Below, one piece after another: positions 57,782 to 64,000 of a stretch of 64,000 nucleotides of DNA (position 1 is the first letter of the stretch; each line of letters opens with the position of its first letter). The position numbers and the translations under genes were made by a program. The notes under the pieces were generated by a model that did not search any database, was not told where the DNA came from, and saw only the letters and a list, made by a program, of their open reading frames with translations. Location of the stretch: the NCBI RefSeq assembly GCF_002632465.1, contig NZ_NIBS01000015.1, forward strand, positions 1 through 64,000. The letters run 5' to 3'. This DNA comes from Xenorhabdus budapestensis. GTDB taxonomy: Bacteria; Pseudomonadota; Gammaproteobacteria; Enterobacterales; Enterobacteriaceae.

Positions 57782-58549
57782 TTATGCCTTTTTCGCTTCC
57801 GCAGCTGCTTTCACGATAATAGCAAAAGCATCAGCTTTCAGTGATGCACCACCAACCAGAGCACCGTCGATATCTGGTTGGGTAAACAATTCAGCCGCGT
57901 TGCCAGCATTAACAGAGCCGCCGTATTGGATGATAACTTGCTCAGCAATGGCTGCATCTTGTTTAGCGATGTGGTCACGAATGAATTTATGGACAGCTTG
58001 GGCTTGCGCAGGTGTTGCTGATTTGCCGGTTCCGATTGCCCAAACTGGCTCGTAAGCAATAACTGTACCTTCGAAAGCTTCTGCTCCCAATGTGTTAAGA
58101 ACAGCATCAATTTGGCGTGCACATACTGCTTCAGTCTGGCCAGCCTCGTTTTCTTGTTCGGTTTCACCAATGCACAGAACCGGGATAACACCTTGTTCTT
58201 TCAGGACAGCAAATTTTTTTGCAATGAACTCATCGCTTTCTTTGTGGTAAGTGCGGCGTTCAGAGTGGCCGATGATAATATATTTTGCGCCCACATCTTT
58301 CAGCATTTCTGCGGATGTTTCGCCTGTGAATGCACCAGAAAGATTAACGCCAACATCTTGTGCACCCAGAGCGATACGGCTGCCGGCCAGTGCATTTTTT
58401 GCCAGAGAAACATACACAGTTGGTGGTGCGATAGCGACGTCACAGCCGTCAACGTTGCTCAATTCTTTACGCAGGCCTGCAATCAGGTCGTTAACCATGT
58501 GGGTACTGCCATTGAGCTTCCAGTTACCCATAACTAATGGATGTCGCAT
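57782..58549 (-). CDS. tpiA: Triosephosphate isomerase
   Basis: Interconverts dihydroxyacetone phosphate and glyceraldehyde 3-phosphate. Start 58549 ([15 protein letters not shown]) has a GGAGG Shine-Dalgarno at good distance; the frame is open 19 codons upstream without similarity. 255 aa with catalytic Lys in GNWKLN (residue 11-12 region), His in [12 protein letters not shown] (about 95) and Glu in [14 protein letters not shown] (about 167). The phosphate loop [16 protein letters not shown] is also present. Confidence 0.98.
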   Translation of the reverse strand: MRHPLVMGNWKLNGSTHMVNDLIAGLRKELSNVDGCDVAIAPPTVYVSLAKNALAGSRIALGAQDVGVNLSGAFTGETSAEMLKDVGAKYIIIGHSERRTYHKESDEFIAKKFAVLKEQGVIPVLCIGETEQENEAGQTEAVCARQIDAVLNTLGAEAFEGTVIAYEPVWAIGTGKSATPAQAQAVHKFIRDHIAKQDAAIAEQVIIQYGGSVNAGNAAELFTQPDIDGALVGGASLKADAFAIIVKAAAEAKKA

Positions 58550-58682
58550 ATTTTTTCCCTCCAACCAGAAAATAATTAAATTGCGAACTGAATTAATATT
58601 CTTCAATGAATGGTTTCATACCATTTAAGTGGAAGGCCGACAGTATAAAGATCATCGGCCAGAATAGCTCTGCGCTATGTCA

Positions 58683-59303
58683 CTAATTTTCATTTACTGG
58701 CACGTCAGATAGCGATAGCTTAATCGGTTCAATAGCGAAGGTCATTATATTTTCGCTGCTGTTTACGATAATATAGCGTATTGCTCCCATTTTCCGACTG
58801 TAAAATGACTGCTTTTCTGCCATCTTAAGAAATTTCTCCATTTGCTCTTTAATTTGTTCTGGAGAAAGTGTTGGTTCAAATTGGCCGATCAGGGCAACGA
58901 TATACTGTTTGGTCAGCAAAAGGTTCTGTTCTTTTTCCTGCTCATTTTGGGATGGCAGTAATGTAATTTGCAGGCTTTTGATTTTCTCATTACCTCTCTC
59001 CAGCACGGCTGAGGAGTAGATTTTTTCATTGATTTTACTGGCGGCGCGGATAAAAGGCAGTGATATATCTTTGCTCGCAATGACCTTATATTCATGCAGA
59101 AGAGTTTCAGGGTGTTTTTTATTGTATTTTTCCCGGAATGTCGGGATGGTATCTTCAAAAGCCGGGGAATCTGGCAAGAGATACATTAGTTGCGGGCGTA
59201 TATCTGATGTGACAGAAGGCTCACCCGCAGCGGTTGAGAATGGTAAACCGATGCCAAAAGCGATTAATATTGTCACCAGAAGTTTATTTATGCCTGTTTT
59301 CAT
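58683..59303 (-). CDS. yiiQ: DUF1454 family protein YiiQ
   Basis: 206-aa predicted periplasmic protein with a clear signal peptide (KLLVTILIAFGIGLPFSTAAG). The mature domain is DUF1454, seen in YiiQ: SDIRPQLMYLLPDSPAFEDTIPTFREKYN, DISLPFIRAASKINEKIYSSAVLERG and MGAIRYIIVNSSENIMTFAIEPIKLSLSDVPVNEN. Function is unknown. The gene sits between tpiA and yiiR as in E. coli. Confidence 0.88.
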   Translation of the reverse strand: MKTGINKLLVTILIAFGIGLPFSTAAGEPSVTSDIRPQLMYLLPDSPAFEDTIPTFREKYNKKHPETLLHEYKVIASKDISLPFIRAASKINEKIYSSAVLERGNEKIKSLQITLLPSQNEQEKEQNLLLTKQYIVALIGQFEPTLSPEQIKEQMEKFLKMAEKQSFYSRKMGAIRYIIVNSSENIMTFAIEPIKLSLSDVPVNEN

Positions 59304-59382
59304 GTTGTTACTCGCCGAGTGTCAAGCGCGGAAATAAAGTGTAAATAGCAGAAAAACAGCATCCACAATTGGAAAAGAGTAC

Positions 59383-59820
59383 ATGACATTACAACAATGG
59401 GGATTCTCATTCAAAGGTCGCATTGGGCGACGGGAATTTTGGGTCGGAATCGGTATCTGCTTCGCTCTGATTTTTATACTCCTGACTCTGCATGGAATGA
59501 ATGTTCTCCCCATGAATTATGCAGCGGTAGGCACGGCCTTGATATTGTATCCGACAGCAGCAATTTTTTCGAAACGTCTGCATGACCGCAATAAACGTGG
59601 TGGATGGACGTTACTGCCAGCATTGGCCTGGGTGTTGCTTTCCCTTGATTGGAGCGCAATGGCACCGATCTGGCAATGGGGGATTGGCCGTTTTATTCCG
59701 ACACTGATTTTTGTCATGATTATACTGGATTGTGGTGTATTTCGTGGAACAAAAGGGCCAAACCGTTTTGGCGAATCGGCAGAAAGAGTTGATCACATTT
59801 CTGCTGACAATCCGGTATAA
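59383..59820 (+). CDS. yiiR: DUF805 family membrane protein YiiR
   Basis: 145-aa inner-membrane protein, about four hydrophobic helices. The N-terminal DUF805 signature is WGFSFKGRIGRREFWVGIGICFALIFIL, then AAIFSKRLHDRNKRGGWTLLP (the K-R-L-H-D-R-x-x-x-G family box). A polar tail follows (GTKGPNRFGESAE). Function unknown. Divergent from yiiQ; the downstream neighbour is a small ERIC-derived hairpin and fpr. Confidence 0.9.
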   Translation: MTLQQWGFSFKGRIGRREFWVGIGICFALIFILLTLHGMNVLPMNYAAVGTALILYPTAAIFSKRLHDRNKRGGWTLLPALAWVLLSLDWSAMAPIWQWGIGRFIPTLIFVMIILDCGVFRGTKGPNRFGESAERVDHISADNPV

Positions 59821-59855
59821 AAACGTTGATTAACTGTATATATCTAATAAATTTA

Positions 59856-59910
59856 TATACCTAACAGATTTCAAGATACCGCCAATAAAGCGGTGTCTTG
59901 AAAGATGAAG
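59856..59910. repeat. Internally deleted ERIC-like element
   Basis: The sequence starts like an ERIC left end (TATACCTAACAGATTTCAAGAT) and ends like the right end (CTTGAAAGATGAAG), but the middle is lost. CAAGATACCGC (59872-59882) pairs along its whole length with GCGGTGTCTTG (59890-59900), one G-U. It lies in the yiiR-fpr convergent gap, where it could also stop transcription. Confidence 0.65.
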
Positions 59911-59955
59911 TTCATTGAAGTAAAGGTTATAAGAAGTAAAGGTCATGGTTGTTTG

Positions 59956-60702
59956 TTACCAGTATTGTTCGCTGGTAACATGGCCCGGTTTACGGCGCAG
60001 GTGTTTTTCCATGCCGCGTTGTTCTTTCAGTAGTTGCCGGGTATCTCTGACCATTTGAGGGTTTCCGCACAGCATCACGTGGCTATTTTCTGCCTGCATT
60101 GATAAACCGACCGCTGCTTCCATTTCACCATTTTCAATGAGTGCCGGGATCCGCCCCGTCAATGAATTCTGGCATTTTTCCCGACTGACGATAGTTTGGA
60201 TCCGCAGTTTTCCCTGAAAAGATTTCTCTAATTGCTGCATGAGTGGTAAATAACTTAAGTCCTGCCCCAGCCTGACGGCATGCACCAGAACGATATTTTC
60301 AAATCGCCCCAAATCATTCCCTTGTTGAAGAATAGAAAGGTAAGGCCCGATGGCTGTCCCGGTCGAGAGCATCCATAGGTTTTGGCAGTCAGGAATTTCA
60401 TCAAGGATAAAAAAACCTGCTGCTTGTTCTGTGACCAGTAATTCATCACCTTTCTGCAAGGCAGCAAGTCGCGGACTGAGCTTTCCTTCCGGCACGGTGA
60501 CTAAATAAAACTCAAGATTATCGTTATTGGGAGAATTGACGTAAGAATAAGCCCGTTGAATGCGCTCCCCTTCAACTTCGAGAGCAAGTTTTGCAAATTG
60601 GCCCGCAGTGAATTTTTCTATTGGTGCACATAGCTTGATACTGAATAGTGAGTCTGTCCAATTGATTATGTCGGTGACTTTTCCTGTAACCCAGTTTGCC
60701 AT
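59956..60702 (-). CDS. fpr: Ferredoxin/flavodoxin-NADP+ reductase
   Basis: FAD enzyme passing electrons between NADPH and flavodoxin or ferredoxin. The start at 60702 (MANWVTGKVTDIINWTDSLFS) matches E. coli Fpr; the frame is open 13 codons further. 248 aa: FAD-binding RAYSYVNSP and GKLSPRLAALQKGDEL in the N-terminal half; NADP-binding LSTGTAIGPYLSILQ and HVMLCGNPQMVRDT; C-terminal aromatic TSEQYW, whose Trp stacks near the flavin in the family. Oxidative-stress (SoxS) control is family knowledge and no site was identified. Confidence 0.97.
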   Translation of the reverse strand: MANWVTGKVTDIINWTDSLFSIKLCAPIEKFTAGQFAKLALEVEGERIQRAYSYVNSPNNDNLEFYLVTVPEGKLSPRLAALQKGDELLVTEQAAGFFILDEIPDCQNLWMLSTGTAIGPYLSILQQGNDLGRFENIVLVHAVRLGQDLSYLPLMQQLEKSFQGKLRIQTIVSREKCQNSLTGRIPALIENGEMEAAVGLSMQAENSHVMLCGNPQMVRDTRQLLKEQRGMEKHLRRKPGHVTSEQYW

Positions 60703-61095
60703 TGCATTTAGCCTCTCTACACGATACTGAGTGAATAACAATACGGAGTGAATAGATGGAGTGAACTGGCGCTCCTTTGGCGAGATTTTACGTGATTGAG
60801 AGAAATAGCCTTATCGATTACGTGTTACAGTCTAATTGACTATGTTTTTGCTATATTATCGAGGTTATATGTACACTTTTATTGATATTTATGGAGAATA
60901 TGACTGTCATTTTTTCATCTTATAAAATTGTATACTACTAAGAAAAAATATAAATTGACTGGGAAAATTCAATCTAATGAAGTCAGTAAGTCAAGTTTGC
61001 TTATTAACAACCTGGAGGCTTTGTTATTGCTGTTATTCCTTAAATGAAACCGGGTACACGTGTATTTTGTTTAAATAACATTGTATGTGAATGCG
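60703..61095. other. 393-bp A+T-rich intergenic region, fpr / emrD remnant
   Basis: No gene, RNA or repeat recognised. It should contain the fpr promoter and what is left of the emrD promoter. Confidence 0.5.
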
Positions 61096-61434
61096 ATGAG
61101 AAAAATAGTACATTTTAATTTATTGCTGATGTTAATTGCGTTGGCCGCTGTCGGGCAGATGACCCAGACAATTTATGTTCCAGTTATTGCAGATATGGCG
61201 AATCACTTCGGGAAACCTGCGGGTGAAGTACAGCGTGTCATGGCGGCGTACTTATTCTCTTATGGGCTCTCACAGCTCATTTATGGACCATTATCGGATA
61301 AAATTGGCCGTCGTCCGGTTATTTTGACAGGAATGTCAATTTTTCTGGTTGCCACAACTTGTGCACTGTTTTCCGCCAGTTTATTGGTACTGGTAATAGC
61401 CAGTGTATTTCAAGGCTTGGGTACGGGGGTTGGA
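61096..61434 (+). pseudogene. emrD: Truncated emrD (multidrug efflux MFS transporter)
   Basis: From Met 61096 the translation follows E. coli EmrD for 113 residues: VGQMTQTIYVPVIADMANHFG, MAAYLFSYGLSQLIYGPLSDKIGRRPVIL (the MFS loop 2-3 signature) and VFQGLGTGVG. At 61434 similarity stops abruptly, and the frame runs into unrelated sequence that forms the glpK terminator. About 280 codons (nine of twelve membrane helices) are missing, so no transporter can be made. In E. coli emrD is a complete neighbour of glpFKX elsewhere in related order, so this is a local deletion. Confidence 0.85.
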
Positions 61435-61483
61435 ACATACAGTCGGATAAAGCCGGGTAGCATCGGCAGGCAACAAATATCAA

Positions 61484-61540
61484 GGTTAAAAAGCTCTGAC
61501 AGAGCCGTACTGTCATGTCAGAAGTACGGCAATGTCAGAG
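61484..61540 (-). terminator. Terminator of glpF-glpK
   Basis: Arms of 18 bp (61493-61510 with 61523-61540, 16 pairs matching) form a strong hairpin, and the minus-strand exit continues CTTTTTAA. It lies about 50 bp past the glpK stop and directly abuts the emrD deletion point. Confidence 0.82.
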
Positions 61541-61587
61541 TTTCATGTTTCAGTGCGGGATTTATTTCACCTTGAAGGTTTGTTTTT

Positions 61588-63126
<1,539 letters not shown>

Positions 63127-63173
63127 TTATTCAATAATTTTTTATCTGTTATCATCTGTCAAGGATAGCAAAA

Positions 63174-63971
63174 CTAGGCTCCACGGGGTAAATGGCGGGT
63201 AATCAGTTTGCGGTAACCAAATGCACCCAGAATTGCACCAACAATGGGGGCTACCAGCGGAACAAGGAAATAAGGGATGTCCCGTCCACCAGTCAGAGCA
63301 ATATTTCCCCATCCGGCTAAATAAGCAATTAATTTAGGGCCGAAATCACGAGCGGGATTTAGGGCAAATCCGGTCAAGGGACCAAAAGAGCCACCGATAA
63401 CAGCAATCAAAATACCGATAATCAGTGGTGCCAAAGGGCCACGTGGAATGCCATTGCCATCGTCTGTTAGTGCCAGAATCAGGCAAAGCAAAACAGCCGC
63501 GATGATAACTTCAACAATAAATGCATGGAATACGGAAATTTGTGATGCAGGGTAAGTGGAAAATACTCCAGCCGTGAAAAGACTTTCTTGTGATCCACGA
63601 ATAATGTTGTGAACTTGCTCATAATCAAGGAAAAGGTTGTAATACATCATATAGACGATAGCTGCGGCGACAAAACCGCCTAACATTTGGGCAATGATGT
63701 AAGGAAGTACTTTTTTTCTGTCAAAACTGGCAAATAGGCATAGAGCAATGGTTACTGCTGGATTCAGGTGTGCACCAGAAATTCCGGCAGTAAGGTAAAC
63801 AGCCAAGGCAACACCAAAGCCCCAGATGATGCTGATTTCCCATAGACCCAGTTGCGCTCCTGCAAGACGGGCAGCAGCAACACAGCCTAAGCCGAAGAAA
63901 ACAAGCAATGCAGTACCCAGAAATTCTGAAATACATTGACCTGATAATGTTGGAGTGGTGGTCTGACTCAT
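63174..63971 (-). CDS. glpF: Glycerol uptake facilitator GlpF
   Basis: Aquaglyceroporin of the MIP family with six membrane helices and two half-helices. 265 aa; both NPA boxes are present: GAHLNPAVTIALC (about residue 68) and GFALNPARDFGPKLI (about 203), the second with the Asp of glycerol channels. It starts MSQTTTPTLSGQCISEFLGTALLVFFGLGCV with AGGA upstream at the window edge. The promoter and GlpR operators should lie beyond the window. Confidence 0.97.
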   Translation of the reverse strand: MSQTTTPTLSGQCISEFLGTALLVFFGLGCVAAARLAGAQLGLWEISIIWGFGVALAVYLTAGISGAHLNPAVTIALCLFASFDRKKVLPYIIAQMLGGFVAAAIVYMMYYNLFLDYEQVHNIIRGSQESLFTAGVFSTYPASQISVFHAFIVEVIIAAVLLCLILALTDDGNGIPRGPLAPLIIGILIAVIGGSFGPLTGFALNPARDFGPKLIAYLAGWGNIALTGGRDIPYFLVPLVAPIVGAILGAFGYRKLITRHLPRGA

Positions 63972-64000
63972 TTCTATATCCTATAAAAAGTACAGAGAGG

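Overview
The window is a chromosomal segment of an enteric gammaproteobacterium with moderately low G+C. Housekeeping proteins (RpmB/RpmG, RNase PH, SlmA, CpxR, PfkA, Sbp, GlpK) are close to their E. coli counterparts. An O-antigen locus sits between trmL/cysE/secB and cpxA, the position known from Proteus, and an ERIC element lies upstream of secB. Together these point to the Morganellaceae, most likely Xenorhabdus or Photorhabdus. The genus is inference; no rRNA or tRNA gene was seen.

Layout. 0-0.6 kb: a broken P4-type integrase remnant. 0.65-7.5 kb: yicC, rph-pyrE with an attenuator, slmA, dut-coaBC, radC, rpmB-rpmG. 7.6-25 kb: a lipopolysaccharide core locus containing four glycosyltransferases, waaL, mutM, coaD-waaE-waaA, a decayed waaQ, wabG-wabH-wabN, a Mig-14-like gene, and waaC-waaF-hldD. 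25-34 kb: kbl-tdh, yibQ-envC, yibN, secB-gpsA, cysE, trmL; gpmM and grxC, present here in E. coli, are absent.

34.4-49.4 kb: a strongly A+T-rich O-antigen locus, all on the minus strand. It is headed by a JUMPstart/ops element (about 50.2 kb) and an IS5-family transposase remnant. WbpA-WbpB-WbpE-WbpD homologues should make UDP-GlcNAc(3NAc)A. They are followed by Wzx, an ATP-grasp ligase, a PHP protein, a deacetylase-like protein, Wzy, three glycosyltransferases, and a protein fusing a class II glutaminase domain to a WbpG/PseA-like sugar amidotransferase. The fusion and the ATP-grasp/PHP/deacetylase trio are the most novel content: they suggest an amidino- or amide-modified uronic acid in the O unit.

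50.4-64 kb: cpxAR divergent from cpxP, with a CpxR box and a CpxQ-like sRNA in the cpxP 3' UTR. Then come a PlsC-like/CdsA-like pair where E. coli has fieF, pfkA, sbp, tpiA, yiiQ, yiiR, fpr, a truncated emrD, and glpF-glpK running to the window edge.

The LPS genes together cover the inner core (hldD, waaA, waaC, waaF, waaE), a GalA/GlcN outer core (wabG, wabH, wabN), O-unit synthesis, export and polymerisation, and ligation (waaL). The Cpx envelope-stress system lies directly beside the O-antigen promoter. All function calls come from reading the translations and comparing them with remembered family members; no database search was run.
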